Shown: positions 16,639 to 25,050 of the stretch, one piece after another | Layout of the letters: each line of letters begins with the position of its first letter | Numbering within the stretch: the stretch's first letter is position 1 | Origin: an uncultured Lachnospiraceae bacterium | Lineage (GTDB): Bacteria; Bacillota; Clostridia; Lachnospirales; Lachnospiraceae | DNA length: 29,553 nucleotides | Reading direction: 5' to 3' | NCBI GenBank assembly: GCA_910577825.1 | Contig: CAJTOK010000047.1 | Span: forward strand, 1 to 29,553 | Program-made: the position numbers and the translations under genes | The notes under the pieces: model-generated | What the model was told of the DNA's origin: nothing | Seen by the model: the letters and a program-made list of their open reading frames with translations, nothing else | Databases searched by the model: none

Positions 16639-17424
16639 TTAACTGTTTTCAAATAGAGAAGCAAGCTTTTCAATAGAATCTGTAACTTCTATTACAGATT
16701 TCTCAATATCACCATAAATTGTAGCAGACTGTGAAGATAATTCGCCCATGCTCTTTGCAACTACTGCAAAACCTACGCCGGCCTCACCGCTTCTTGCTGC
16801 TTCAATAGAAGCATTTAATGAAAGCATCTTTTGCTTGTTGGCGATTGATTTAAGAGAACTTGTGTTAGTGTTAATCTTCTGGATAATATTGGTTGCGTGG
16901 TTAATCTCTTCCTGGAGCTGTCCAAGCTTGCCGCCATTACTATTATGTGAGTATTCAAGGTTTACATACATATTAACCATCTGGCCAAATAATTCTGCGG
17001 CAGCCCTGATGCTTTTCTCATTGCTTACAGGTACTTTTTTAAGCGCATTTATGTATGAACCAGAATCAATGCCAAGTTCTGCAGCTGTCTTGCGGAATGA
17101 GTCTTCATCAGCTTTTCTTGGAAGTACCTGCCCGCCTATAACCTTGCCAGCTTTTTCATTGCCTAACATAATATCAATAGCGAATGCCATAAGCCCGGCA
17201 TGGCAGTAGTATACACCAGAATTTTCATTGTGGCATTTAGTGCAGCGGTGGCTGCCTTCTTCTGAACCCTGTGTGTATTTAATACAAAAGTCTGTAAAAT
17301 TGCTTTCTTTGGTGACTTTCTCACCTTTGTTGTCCAGCAGTACGGCAGCAAGCCCTGTTGCATCAGAGAAATTATCCTGTAATTCCTGTAATTTCCTTAA
17401 GTCTAAAAAGTCCCTTATATTCAT
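16639..17424 (-). CDS. Soluble PocR-domain receptor with short MCP signalling domain
   Basis: The 261-residue protein has no membrane segment. Residues about 8-160 form a PocR sensory domain, with Cys47 and the cluster Cys61-x2-Cys64...Cys74 (HRCTKCHNENSGVYYCHAG). Residues about 165-261 resemble the tip of a methyl-accepting chemotaxis protein (LSLNASIEAARSGEAGVGFAVVAKSMGELSSQSA). The MCP part is much shorter than in classical receptors. PocR domains bind small metabolites, such as propanediol or hydrocarbon derivatives, in characterised members. I chose ATG 17424, preceded by GGAGG; a longer upstream reading frame lacks a comparable site. cheD lies 5 kb away and could modify it, but no cheA or cheW is nearby. 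Confidence 0.8.
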   Translation of the reverse strand: MNIRDFLDLRKLQELQDNFSDATGLAAVLLDNKGEKVTKESNFTDFCIKYTQGSEEGSHRCTKCHNENSGVYYCHAGLMAFAIDIMLGNEKAGKVIGGQVLPRKADEDSFRKTAAELGIDSGSYINALKKVPVSNEKSIRAAAELFGQMVNMYVNLEYSHNSNGGKLGQLQEEINHATNIIQKINTNTSSLKSIANKQKMLSLNASIEAARSGEAGVGFAVVAKSMGELSSQSATIYGDIEKSVIEVTDSIEKLASLFENS

Positions 17425-17666
17425 AAAATCCTCCATCCTCACAATATTGTAGTAAAAAATATTACTAAATAAAGTGTAATAAATTTCAATCCATCTGCAT
17501 TTGTATATTTTATTTTTTGTATATTGGATTTTAATCTGCCTGTACCAGTAAAGAGCAAGACAGACAAAAAGTTTTCTGATAAACAAGATAAATTGTTTAA
17601 ATCTAACAATTCTATTATATAGCAATACATGAATAAATGCAACATTTTTACTTTTAAACTTTTTAC

Positions 17667-17695
17667 TTGTAGCATGTAGCAAGCAATGTTATAAT
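17667..17695 (+). promoter_or_regulatory. Promoter of the nadABC operon
   Basis: The -35 box TTGTAG (17667-17672) and -10 box TATAAT (17690-17695) have a 17-bp spacer, 38 bases before the nadA ATG. A CTTG...CAAG dyad (17666-17683) overlaps the -35 box and spacer. It may be an operator, for example for a niacin-responsive repressor, but the sequence does not settle this. Confidence 0.55.
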
Positions 17696-17732
17696 AAAAT
17701 AGCATATTTGTTACAGAAAATTGGAGGATGAT

Positions 17733-18641
17733 ATGAACGGTATTAAAAGCAGGATAGAAAGCCTGAAGAAAGAAAAGAATGCAGTTATACTTGCACATTA
17801 TTATGTCCCTGCTAAGGTGCAGGAAGTAGCAGATTATATTGGTGATTCATTTTATTTAAGCAAGATAGCAAAAGAAGCCAGCCAGGATACAATAGTTTTC
17901 TGCGGTGTATCATTTATGGGGGAAAGTGCCAAGATACTAAGCCCTGGCAAACTGGTGCTTATGCCAGATATTACCGCAGACTGTCCAATGGCACATATGG
18001 CACAGGTTAGCAAGATAGAAGAGGTACGCAGGGAATATGATGATGTTGCAGTTGTCTGTTACATTAATTCCACTGGCGGGCTTAAAGAGCATTCTGATGT
18101 CTGTGTGACATCATCCAATGCCGTAAAGATAGTTAAGGCACTTCCTAATAAGAATATATATTTTATTCCAGATGGCAATCTTGGACGCTATGTTGCTTCA
18201 CAGGTACAGGACAAGCATTTTATATTTAATGATGGTTTCTGCCCGGTACATGCAGAGGTATGCAGGGATGATGTGGAAGCAGCAAAAAAGGCACATCCTG
18301 GCGCACTGCTTCTTGTCCACCCTGAATGCCGGATGGAGGTTCTGGAAGAGGCGGACTATATAGGAAGCACTTCTGGCATAATAGATTATGCTTCTAAAAG
18401 CAGCGCTGGTGAATTTATAATTGGCACTGAACTGGGGGTTATGTATGAGCTGGAGCAGAAGAACCCTGGTAAAAAGTTTTACCCGCTTGTGTCTGGCCAG
18501 ATTTGCCCTGATATGAAGAAGATAACTTTAGAAAAGGTGCTTAAGTGCATGGAAGAAGAAAGTGGTGCAATAGAAGTTGAAGAAGAATTAAGAAATTCTG
18601 CTATTGCTTCCCTGGACCGTATGCTTGAACTTGCCAGATAA
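17733..18641 (+). CDS. nadA: Quinolinate synthase
   Basis: The 302-residue [4Fe-4S] enzyme condenses iminoaspartate with dihydroxyacetone phosphate to quinolinate. Three cluster-ligand cysteines appear at family spacing: Cys84 (ADCPMAHM), Cys170 (DGFCPVHAEV) and Cys258 (GQICPDMKK). Substrate-binding residues in LAHYYVPAKVQEVADYIGDS, YINSTGGLKEHSD and HPECRMEV are present. GGAGG lies five bases before the ATG; a TTG at 17721 overlaps this site and is unlikely. Length fits the short archaeal/Thermotoga-like type. It is the first gene of nadABC. Confidence 0.96.
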   Translation: MNGIKSRIESLKKEKNAVILAHYYVPAKVQEVADYIGDSFYLSKIAKEASQDTIVFCGVSFMGESAKILSPGKLVLMPDITADCPMAHMAQVSKIEEVRREYDDVAVVCYINSTGGLKEHSDVCVTSSNAVKIVKALPNKNIYFIPDGNLGRYVASQVQDKHFIFNDGFCPVHAEVCRDDVEAAKKAHPGALLLVHPECRMEVLEEADYIGSTSGIIDYASKSSAGEFIIGTELGVMYELEQKNPGKKFYPLVSGQICPDMKKITLEKVLKCMEEESGAIEVEEELRNSAIASLDRMLELAR

Positions 18642-18707
18642 ATATTTTAAGGATATAATGTGATATAACAGGTTATGTTGCAATGTTTCTTTCAGATATA
18701 GGAAAGG

Positions 18708-18729
18708 ATAGCGGTTATATAACTGCTAT
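18708..18729 (+). promoter_or_regulatory. Imperfect palindrome before nadB
   Basis: ATAGC-g-GTTAT is followed directly by ATAAC-t-GCTAT. This gives a 22-bp dyad with one G/T mismatch in each arm, centred 47 bases before the nadB ATG within the 124-base nadA-nadB gap. It may be an operator for an internal promoter or an mRNA hairpin. Confidence 0.4.
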
Positions 18730-18765
18730 AGGCTTCAGTACACTAGACTGGTGCCAGGTGGTATT

Positions 18766-20076
18766 ATGATTAAAGACACGGATGTTGTCATTGTAGGTAT
18801 AGGTGCAGCAGGGCTTTTCTGTGCGCTGCATTTTCCAGAGGATACAAAAATACTTATGATAACAAAAGATACAGTGGATAAAAGTGATTCATTCCTTGCA
18901 CAGGGTGGAATTTGTATGCTCCGTAATGAAGAAGATTATGAACAATATTTTGAAGATACTATGAAGGCTGGACATTATGAAAATAATAAAGAATCAGTAG
19001 AGATAATGATTAAGTCATCACAAAAGATAGTATCAGAACTTATGGGATATGGCGTGGAATTTGAAAAGGACGGCAGGGGATTTATGTTTACACGTGAAGG
19101 CGGACACAGCCAGCCCCGTATTTTATTCCATAAGGATATAACTGGCAGGGAAATTACCAGTACACTTCTGGATAATGCCATTAAAAGGAAAAATATTGAA
19201 ATACTTGAATATACTTCAATGCTTGACATTATCTGCAGCAAGGATAATAAGTGCTGTGGCATTGTTGTGCGTGGCAGTGATGGCACTATATCAGCAGTAA
19301 GGGCTTTATACACTGTTTTTGCATGCGGGGGGCTTGGAGGGCTTTATAAACATTCAACTAATTTCAGGCATATAACGGGTGATGCGCTTGCTATTGCATA
19401 TAAGCATAATATAGAAGTAGAACATGTAGATTATATACAGATACACCCTACCACTCTTTATTCTGAAAAGCCGGGACGGCGTTTCCTTATTTCTGAATCA
19501 GTACGTGGTGAAGGGGCAGTATTATTAAATAAAGACAAAAAGCGTTTCTGTAATGAATTAAATCCAAGGGATATAGTAACTAATGATATAAAGAAACAGA
19601 TGGAAAAGGACAATATGCCATATGTATGGCTGTCAATGGAAAATATCCCTGAAGATGAGATACGGGCACATTTCCCTAATATATTAGAGCAGTGTTTAAA
19701 AGAGGGGTATGACCCTGTAAGGGAATGTATACCTGTAGTACCTGCACAGCATTATTTTATGGGCGGGATTAAGGTAAACAGTGACAGCATGTCTTCAATG
19801 CCCCATCTTTATGCAGTAGGTGAAACATCATGCAATGGTGTACATGGAAAAAACCGCCTTGCAAGCAATTCACTTCTGGAATCAATGGTATTTGCAGAAA
19901 GGGCAGCAGAGGCGGTACATAAGGAAATGCTGTCTGGCACGCAAGAACGTCTAAGTGACGGGTGTTTTTTGCAGATGGCACAACTTGGAGCTTATAATGA
20001 TATAGAGGCTCTTGAAGAAGAGTATAAACAAAGGGTTCTTAGTGAAATAGAAAAGGAGAGGAAAAAATATGAATGA
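18766..20076 (+). CDS. nadB: L-aspartate oxidase (short form)
   Basis: The 436-residue flavoprotein oxidises L-aspartate to iminoaspartate for NadA, often using fumarate under anaerobic conditions. The FAD-binding GIGAAG is at 11-16. The substrate and flavin region shows His227 (QIHPTTLY), Arg247 (SVRGEGAVLL), His329 (PAQHYFMGG) and Arg364 (KNRLASNSLLE). Escherichia coli NadB has about 540 residues; the C-terminal helical domain is largely missing here, as in many Clostridia. I chose ATG 18766 with AGGTGG five bases upstream. The last eight bases overlap nadC. Confidence 0.94.
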   Translation: MIKDTDVVIVGIGAAGLFCALHFPEDTKILMITKDTVDKSDSFLAQGGICMLRNEEDYEQYFEDTMKAGHYENNKESVEIMIKSSQKIVSELMGYGVEFEKDGRGFMFTREGGHSQPRILFHKDITGREITSTLLDNAIKRKNIEILEYTSMLDIICSKDNKCCGIVVRGSDGTISAVRALYTVFACGGLGGLYKHSTNFRHITGDALAIAYKHNIEVEHVDYIQIHPTTLYSEKPGRRFLISESVRGEGAVLLNKDKKRFCNELNPRDIVTNDIKKQMEKDNMPYVWLSMENIPEDEIRAHFPNILEQCLKEGYDPVRECIPVVPAQHYFMGGIKVNSDSMSSMPHLYAVGETSCNGVHGKNRLASNSLLESMVFAERAAEAVHKEMLSGTQERLSDGCFLQMAQLGAYNDIEALEEEYKQRVLSEIEKERKKYE

Positions 20077-20923
20077 CCCAGTGGCTTTAGAAATAAATGC
20101 AGACAGATATATACGCATGGCACTTGAGGAGGATATTACAAGCGGTGATATATCAACTAATTGTGTAATGCCTGGATACCAGAAAGGGCAGGCAGAACTT
20201 ATCTGTAAACAGGATGGGATAATAGCAGGGCTTGGAGTATTTAAAAGGGTATTTGGAATGCTTGACAGTACAGCCAGTTTCGATATGCGCGCCAGTGACG
20301 GGGACAGTGTAAAGAATGGCGGGCTTATAGCTGTAGTTACAGGTGATATAAGGGCAATTCTTTCAGGTGAGCGTACGGCGCTTAACTTTCTGCAGAGAAT
20401 GAGCGGTATTGCTACATATACTAATTCAATAGTAAAACTTCTGGAAGGAAGCAAAACAACGCTTCTTGATACAAGAAAAACAACACCGAATATGAGGATT
20501 TTTGAAAAATATGCTGTCAGGGCAGGCGGCGGAAGCAACCACCGTTATAACCTTTCAGACGGCGTGATGCTTAAAGATAACCATATAGGGGCAGCAGGAA
20601 GCATTACAAAAGCTGTGCAGATGGCGAAAGCAAATGTATCATTTGTGCATAAAATAGAAGTTGAAACTGAAAATCTTGATATGGTACGTGAGGCAGTGGA
20701 GGCAGGCGCAGATATAATAATGCTTGATAATATGTCACCAGATGAAATGAAAGAGGCTGTAAAGATAATAGATGGCAGGGCGCTTACAGAATGTTCAGGC
20801 AATATTACCAGGGAAAATATTAAAAATATTATAGATACTGGTGTAGACTTTGTTTCAAGCGGGGCTATTACACATTCAGCACCAATACTGGATATTTCAC
20901 TTAAAAATTTACATGCAGTTTAG
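20069..20923 (+). CDS. nadC: Nicotinate-nucleotide pyrophosphorylase (carboxylating)
   Basis: The 284-residue enzyme converts quinolinate and PRPP to nicotinate mononucleotide, CO2 and pyrophosphate. Signature segments are ALEEDITSGDIST, SGERTALNFLQRMSGIAT and LLDTRKTTPNMR. They are followed by EKYAVRAGGGSNHRYNLSD, the KDNHI loop, IEVETEN and the phosphate site IIMLDNM...SGNI. AAAGGAGAGG lies before the ATG. The start overlaps the nadB stop, implying translational coupling. A perfect hairpin follows 22 bases after the stop. Confidence 0.96.
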   Translation: MNDPVALEINADRYIRMALEEDITSGDISTNCVMPGYQKGQAELICKQDGIIAGLGVFKRVFGMLDSTASFDMRASDGDSVKNGGLIAVVTGDIRAILSGERTALNFLQRMSGIATYTNSIVKLLEGSKTTLLDTRKTTPNMRIFEKYAVRAGGGSNHRYNLSDGVMLKDNHIGAAGSITKAVQMAKANVSFVHKIEVETENLDMVREAVEAGADIIMLDNMSPDEMKEAVKIIDGRALTECSGNITRENIKNIIDTGVDFVSSGAITHSAPILDISLKNLHAV

Positions 20924-20944
20924 TATAAATAACTATATATAAAA

Positions 20945-20970
20945 GGGTGGCAGTTTTTTAACTGCCACCC
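20945..20970. terminator. Bidirectional hairpin terminator, nadC / sugar isomerase
   Basis: A perfect 11-bp stem, GGGTGGCAGTT (20945-20955) and AACTGCCACCC (20960-20970), has a four-base T loop. On the minus strand TTTTATAT follows it, a fair U-tract for the convergent isomerase gene. On the plus strand ATAAAATTTATATT is a weaker tract. Confidence 0.8.
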
Positions 20971-21003
20971 ATAAAATTTATATTACATGTTATATAATAC
21001 AGA

Positions 21004-22494
21004 TTATGCAAATGGGTTTTCTGTCTTATAAAGCATTCCTTTTGGCTGGTTGAATCCGATTTCATCAACATCAACACCAATATATTTAAATACTTCATAT
21101 AATGTCTTGCCAAAGTGTCCAAAGGCAACAGCGCCATGATGAGGATAATTGCCTTCAATAAGTACATGGCGGTAGAAACGTCCCATCTCAGGGATAGCAA
21201 AAATTCCAATAGCACCAAATGAGCGTGTGGCTACAGGAAGGACTTCACCTTGTGCAATATACCCGCGCAGTTTTGCATCAGCTGTACTCTGTAAACGGAA
21301 GAATGTAATATCACCAGGAATTATATCGCCTTCAAGTGTTCCATTTGTAACTTCAATAGGAAGTGAACGTGCCATAATCATCTGGTATTTCATTTCACAT
21401 GAAGAAAGCTTGCTTGAAGCTGTATTTCCGCAGTGGAAAGCCATAAATGTATCTTTCTGTGTATAATTAAATTTCTTTTCAATTTCTTCTTCAAATATAT
21501 CAGCAGGTACAGAATTGTTGATATCAAGAAGTGTAACAGCATCTTCACTTACTACAGTACCGATAAATTCACTTAAGCATCCATAAATATCAACTTCACA
21601 TGAAACAGGTATGCCCATCTTTGTAAGACGGCTGTTTACATAGCATGGAACGAAACCAAACTGTGTCTGGAATGCAGGCCAGCATTTGCCAGCGATAGCA
21701 GTAAATTCCCTGTAACCTTTATGTTCTTCAATCCAGTCAAGAAGGGTAAGTTCATACTGTGCAAGTTTCTCAAGTATTTCAGGTTTCTTATTGCCAGCGC
21801 CAAGTTCTTCTTCCATATCTTTGATAACATCAGGGATACGCTTATCACCAGCATGTTTATTAAATGCTTCAAATAAATCAAGCTCTGAATTTTCCTCGAT
21901 TTCAACCCCGATATTGTAAAGCTGCTTGATTGGTGCATTACATGCAAGGAAGTTAAGAGGGCGCGGTCCAAAGCTTATAATTTTAAGGTGTGTTAAGCCA
22001 TATACAGCACGTGCTATTGGAACAAATTCATGAATCATATCAGCACACTCTTCTGCTGTGCCTACAGGATATTCAGGAATATAAGCGTGTATATTGCGGA
22101 GTTTTAAATTATAGCTTGCATTAAGCATACCACAGTAGGCGTCACCACGTCCCTGGATAAGGCCGCCGTCCTTGGAGCTTTCTTCTGCTGCTGCAACGAA
22201 CATCTTAGGGCCTTCAAAATGTTTTGCAAGAAGTGTTTCGGAAATCTCAGGGCCAAAGTTGCCTAAGTATACACAGAGTGCATTACAGCCTGCTTTCTTA
22301 ATATCTTCAAGAGCCTGTACCATATGGATTTCACTTTCAACTATACAGACAGGGCATTCGTAAATATCTTCAGCACCATACTTGTCCGTATATGCTTTTA
22401 TAAGATTTTGCCTCCTTGTTACAGAGAGGGTTTCAGGAAAGCAGTCCCTGCTTACTGCTACGATACCAATTTTCATTTTTGGCATATTGTTCAT
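21004..22494 (-). CDS. L-fucose/L-arabinose isomerase family protein
   Basis: The 496-residue protein belongs to the metal-dependent ketol-isomerase superfamily that includes L-fucose and L-arabinose isomerases. Predicted Mn-binding residues are Glu300 (VSCEVDIYG), Asp324 (LLDINNS) and a His in NYPHHGAVAFGH (452/453). CWPAFQTQFGFVPC and EGDIIPGDITFFRLQ also match the family. The physiological sugar cannot be named, since no kinase, aldolase or transporter lies beside it. GGACGG is about eight bases before the first ATG; downstream ATGs at 22485 and 22476 are alternatives. It is transcribed alone from a promoter with an inverted repeat. Confidence 0.8.
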   Translation of the reverse strand: MNNMPKMKIGIVAVSRDCFPETLSVTRRQNLIKAYTDKYGAEDIYECPVCIVESEIHMVQALEDIKKAGCNALCVYLGNFGPEISETLLAKHFEGPKMFVAAAEESSKDGGLIQGRGDAYCGMLNASYNLKLRNIHAYIPEYPVGTAEECADMIHEFVPIARAVYGLTHLKIISFGPRPLNFLACNAPIKQLYNIGVEIEENSELDLFEAFNKHAGDKRIPDVIKDMEEELGAGNKKPEILEKLAQYELTLLDWIEEHKGYREFTAIAGKCWPAFQTQFGFVPCYVNSRLTKMGIPVSCEVDIYGCLSEFIGTVVSEDAVTLLDINNSVPADIFEEEIEKKFNYTQKDTFMAFHCGNTASSKLSSCEMKYQMIMARSLPIEVTNGTLEGDIIPGDITFFRLQSTADAKLRGYIAQGEVLPVATRSFGAIGIFAIPEMGRFYRHVLIEGNYPHHGAVAFGHFGKTLYEVFKYIGVDVDEIGFNQPKGMLYKTENPFA

Positions 22495-22542
22495 TATTAT
22501 AAACCGTCCTTTCTTAAATATAATTATATTGATATATTGGTT

Positions 22543-22586
22543 AATATTGCCAGTATAATGCTAAAAGCTTTGTATTGGCAAATATT
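22543..22586 (-). promoter_or_regulatory. Promoter and split inverted-repeat operator of the isomerase gene
   Basis: On the minus strand TTGCCA (complement of 22576-22581) and TATACT (complement of 22552-22557) form a promoter with an 18-bp spacer. Half-sites AATATT-GCCA (22543-22552) and TGGC-AAATATT (22576-22586) form a near-perfect inverted repeat. One half covers the -35 box and the other lies just past the -10 box. The layout suggests control by a sugar-responsive regulator, not identified here. Confidence 0.5.
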
Positions 22587-22753
22587 ACAATCTTCACTCC
22601 TTTATTCTATTACATTTCATTAAAATTTGCAATAAAAATAACAGAAAACATAATGTATTTTTATAAAAAATGTAGTAAAATAATGTAAACACAGGTTTTT
22701 CCTGGAAAGTATTTTATAGGATTGTTTTTTGTAATTTTGGAGGCGTATATTTG

Positions 22754-23239
22754 ATGAAACAGATAATTGTGGGAATAGCGGATATGAAAGTGGGAAGTGG
22801 CAATGATGAAATAGTTACATATGCCCTTGGCTCATGTATAGGAGTGTGCATGTATGATGAAATAGTACAGACAGGAGGAATGTTACATGTAATGCTTCCT
22901 AAATCAGGTTTGCACACGGGTTTTGCAGATACCAGCAGATATGTTGATTCTGGAATAGTACACCTGTACCGTGTCTTATGCAGGCGTGGTGCAGGAATAG
23001 GAAGGATTAAGGCAAAGATTATTGGTGGCGCAAGGATGTTTGAATTTGATATGGCAAACAGGGCAACAGCAGATATAGGGACATTAAATGTAAAAGAAGC
23101 AAAACAGTATCTTATGCAGCTTGGAGTACCAATAACGGCGGAAATGACTGGCGGATATACTGGCAGGACAGTCTATTTTACAGCAGGTACAGGGGAAGTA
23201 AAAATAAGGACAACAGAAAACCAGAAGTTTGTTATATAA
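22754..23239 (+). CDS. cheD: Chemoreceptor glutamine deamidase CheD
   Basis: The 161-residue enzyme deamidates or demethylates glutamates of methyl-accepting chemotaxis proteins. Catalytic residues are visible: Thr22, Cys28 (VTYALGSCIGVCMYD) and His45 (GGMLHVMLPKS). IKAKIIGGARMF and the ending TGGYTGRTVYF are also typical. GGAGG lies ten bases before the ATG at 22754; an adjacent TTG at 22751 is equally possible and adds one residue. It stands alone, without cheC or other che genes, so its receptors are encoded elsewhere or include the PocR/MCP protein in this window. Confidence 0.93.
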   Translation: MKQIIVGIADMKVGSGNDEIVTYALGSCIGVCMYDEIVQTGGMLHVMLPKSGLHTGFADTSRYVDSGIVHLYRVLCRRGAGIGRIKAKIIGGARMFEFDMANRATADIGTLNVKEAKQYLMQLGVPITAEMTGGYTGRTVYFTAGTGEVKIRTTENQKFVI

Positions 23240-23244
23240 AAACC

Positions 23245-23287
23245 AGAAAGTCCTGTTACAGTTCCTGGCAGTGTGGCAGGACTTTCT
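23245..23287 (+). terminator. Stem-loop after cheD, probable terminator
   Basis: A perfect 11-bp stem, AGAAAGTCCTG (23245-23255) and CAGGACTTTCT (23277-23287), follows the cheD stop by five bases and has a 21-base loop. There is no clear T run after it, so termination may be incomplete or the hairpin may protect the 3' end. Confidence 0.5.
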
Positions 23288-23343
23288 CCAGGTATAGTAA
23301 TATTACAGGGAAGTATGTCTTTAACAGATTATTGTGTATAAAA

Positions 23344-23373
23344 TTGTATGATGTTAAAATTTTAACATAAAAG
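23344..23373 (+). promoter_or_regulatory. Possible kinase promoter with palindrome filling the spacer
   Basis: TTGTAT (23344-23349) and TAAAAG (23368-23373) are 18 bp apart. A perfect 18-bp palindrome, ATGTTAAAATTTTAACAT (23351-23368), lies almost exactly in the spacer, 33 bases before the kinase ATG. Such a layout often marks an operator. The A+T-rich composition makes chance a real alternative. Confidence 0.4.
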
Positions 23374-23400
23374 TTACAAAAGAAAGAAGCAGGTTATATT

Positions 23401-24699
23401 ATGGATTTTCTGGATTTTATTCTTGATAATGTTGTAGAGATAGTTGAAATAATAATAGTATTTTTTGCCTTTTTTGGTATGAAAGCAACATTTTTAAAAA
23501 TAAATTTAATTCTGGGCTGTTCATTTATGGCTGTATTCCTGCTTATATGGAATATAAGAAACCAAAGCCCGGTTTTTATACTATTTTATATGTTGTTTAT
23601 AACAATAGAAATATATTTATTGTATAGTGAATTTAATTTTAAAGAAATACTATTAAAAGTTCTTTGGTCAATAATGTTTATTAATGTTATTGATGCAATG
23701 GTGTATAATGGCGTTACAAGCATTTTTGGGTATTTTGGGATTAAGGATAACCTGTTAACCAAGGTATTTACATATATAATTGTATTGGTTATTTTATTAA
23801 TAGCTAATTTTTTAATCAGGGAGAAAATCCAGATTTTACATAAGATTTCTTTAGTGTATTATATAGTTTACCTTTTAATAGGCATTGCGGATTATTTTCT
23901 GCTGACATATGTATTTGTTTTATTAGGCAATATTGATAAAGATGCAATAATTATTTCCATAATAGTTTCTGCCAGTATTTTAATACAATATATCCTGATT
24001 GTGTTAATAACAATGGCAAATGAGGGGTTAAAATACCAGCAGCACCTGAACCATAAATATCTGAAATTACAACAGGAAAATTATGAATATCTTGAATACA
24101 GGGAAGATGAAACCAGAAAGTTCCGCCATGATTATAAAAACCATTTAAATTCATTATTAATATTATGTAAAGATAATAAGTATAAGGATGTTGAAAAATA
24201 TATAGAAGATATTACAGAAAGATTAAATATAAACAATAAGTATATATCTATATCTAATAGTTTTATAGATGCAATTCTTAACTATTATTACCAGAAATTA
24301 AGCAAAGCTGGCGTTACTTTTAATATTTCAGGAAAACTTCCTAAAAACTGTTATGTAGCTATGTTTGATTTGTGTACAATTATTTCTAATCTTCTTGATA
24401 ATGCGTTAGAAGCAGTAGAGCTGCTGGAAAAAGATAAAAGATGGATAACAATGATATTCCGCTATGATGATTTAATGGTTTATTGCAATGTGGTTAATCC
24501 TTATGTAGGGGAATTAAATATTTATAAAAATAAGATTTTGTCGAAAAAAAATACTAAAAACCATGGATACGGGCTTATTAATGTTAAACATAGTGTTGAT
24601 ATTTATAATGGAAGTATTGATATAACCACAGAAAACGGGGTATTCCATGTTTTAATTGCATTAGTAAATAAAAACATGGCCAATAAACTAAAAACATAG
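23401..24699 (+). CDS. AgrC-like GHKL-domain sensor histidine kinase
   Basis: The 432-residue protein has six to seven hydrophobic helices in residues 8-205, then a cytoplasmic coiled segment. The predicted phospho-acceptor is His243 in the motif FRHDYKNHLNSLL. The GHKL ATPase domain (about 320-430) contains the N box TIISNLLDNALEAVELL (Asn334) and the G box NHGYGLINVKHSVD. This is the HPK10 class that usually senses secreted peptides and pairs with LytTR response regulators. The regulator lies 374 bases downstream, separated by a small peptide gene. A weak AAGAAGCAGG precedes the ATG. No agrB-type processing enzyme is nearby. Confidence 0.85.
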   Translation: MDFLDFILDNVVEIVEIIIVFFAFFGMKATFLKINLILGCSFMAVFLLIWNIRNQSPVFILFYMLFITIEIYLLYSEFNFKEILLKVLWSIMFINVIDAMVYNGVTSIFGYFGIKDNLLTKVFTYIIVLVILLIANFLIREKIQILHKISLVYYIVYLLIGIADYFLLTYVFVLLGNIDKDAIIISIIVSASILIQYILIVLITMANEGLKYQQHLNHKYLKLQQENYEYLEYREDETRKFRHDYKNHLNSLLILCKDNKYKDVEKYIEDITERLNINNKYISISNSFIDAILNYYYQKLSKAGVTFNISGKLPKNCYVAMFDLCTIISNLLDNALEAVELLEKDKRWITMIFRYDDLMVYCNVVNPYVGELNIYKNKILSKKNTKNHGYGLINVKHSVDIYNGSIDITTENGVFHVLIALVNKNMANKLKT

Positions 24700-24749
24700 A
24701 TAAAAACACTCCATATATGTATTTAAAAACTACATTTATGCAGATGCTA

Positions 24750-24778
24750 TTGAAAATTAAATATATAAAACTTATTAT
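24750..24778 (+). promoter_or_regulatory. Promoter of the small peptide gene
   Basis: The -35 box TTGAAA (24750-24755) and -10 box TATTAT (24773-24778) have a 17-bp spacer. Transcription would begin near 24785, only ten bases before the GGGAGGAGG ribosome binding site of the 19-residue peptide. Confidence 0.55.
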
Positions 24779-24811
24779 AAGGGTATCATTTATTGGGAGG
24801 AGGTAAGAATA

Positions 24812-24871
24812 GTGCCCTATACATTATATATATTTGAGTTTATAGCATCTTTGTTATGGGGGAAAAAGTAA
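24812..24871 (+). CDS. Putative 19-residue amphipathic signalling peptide
   Basis: A GTG at 24812 opens MPYTLYIFEFIASLLWGKK and stops at 24869-24871. GGGAGGAGG (24795-24803), one of the strongest ribosome binding sites in the window, lies eight bases upstream, and a near-consensus promoter precedes it. The sequence is a hydrophobic helix with a Lys-Lys end. It resembles phenol-soluble modulins and the N-terminal leader of AgrD, but has no Cys for a cyclic thiolactone. It lies between an AgrC-like kinase and a LytTR regulator, so a pheromone role is a natural guess but unproven. An AACTAA/TTAGTT hairpin follows the stop by four bases. Confidence 0.5.
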   Translation: MPYTLYIFEFIASLLWGKK

Positions 24872-24941
24872 TCTAAACTAAGTGTATTAGTTGTATTGAG
24901 GTTTTATGTATTTCTCTAACTTTTATGGTTTGTTTTTTAAA

Positions 24942-24950
24942 TGGTATAAT
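24942..24950 (+). promoter_or_regulatory. Extended -10 promoter for the response-regulator leader
   Basis: TGG-TATAAT (24942-24950) forms an extended -10 element; only a weak -35 (TTTATG, 24922-24927) is seen. A start near 24957 would give an RNA of about 90 bases ending at the terminator 25007-25050. An AGCC...GGCT hairpin with TTTTT/AAAAA pairs lies in between (about 24971-24994). Confidence 0.45.
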
Positions 24951-25006
24951 GGTTATAAATAAGTAAATGTAAGCCCTTTTTCGGATAAAAAGGCTATACA
25001 TGACAG

Positions 25007-25050
25007 AGAAAGTTTACAGGGTTTTGTAAACTTTCTTTTCATTTTTTTTT
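25007..25050 (+). terminator. Strong intrinsic terminator in the leader of the response regulator
   Basis: AGAAAGTTTAC (25007-25017) pairs perfectly with GTAAACTTTCT (25026-25036) around an 8-base loop. TTTTCATTTTTTTTT follows. It ends 23 bases before the regulator start. It can end the kinase or peptide transcript, and any transcript entering the regulator from upstream must read through it. Confidence 0.85.

Noticed and set aside
16639..17682. A longer version of the PocR/MCP receptor with 86 extra N-terminal residues
   Set aside because: The extra part is Lys/Tyr/Phe-rich and encoded by A+T-rich intergenic DNA, while ATG 17424 has a perfect GGAGG site.
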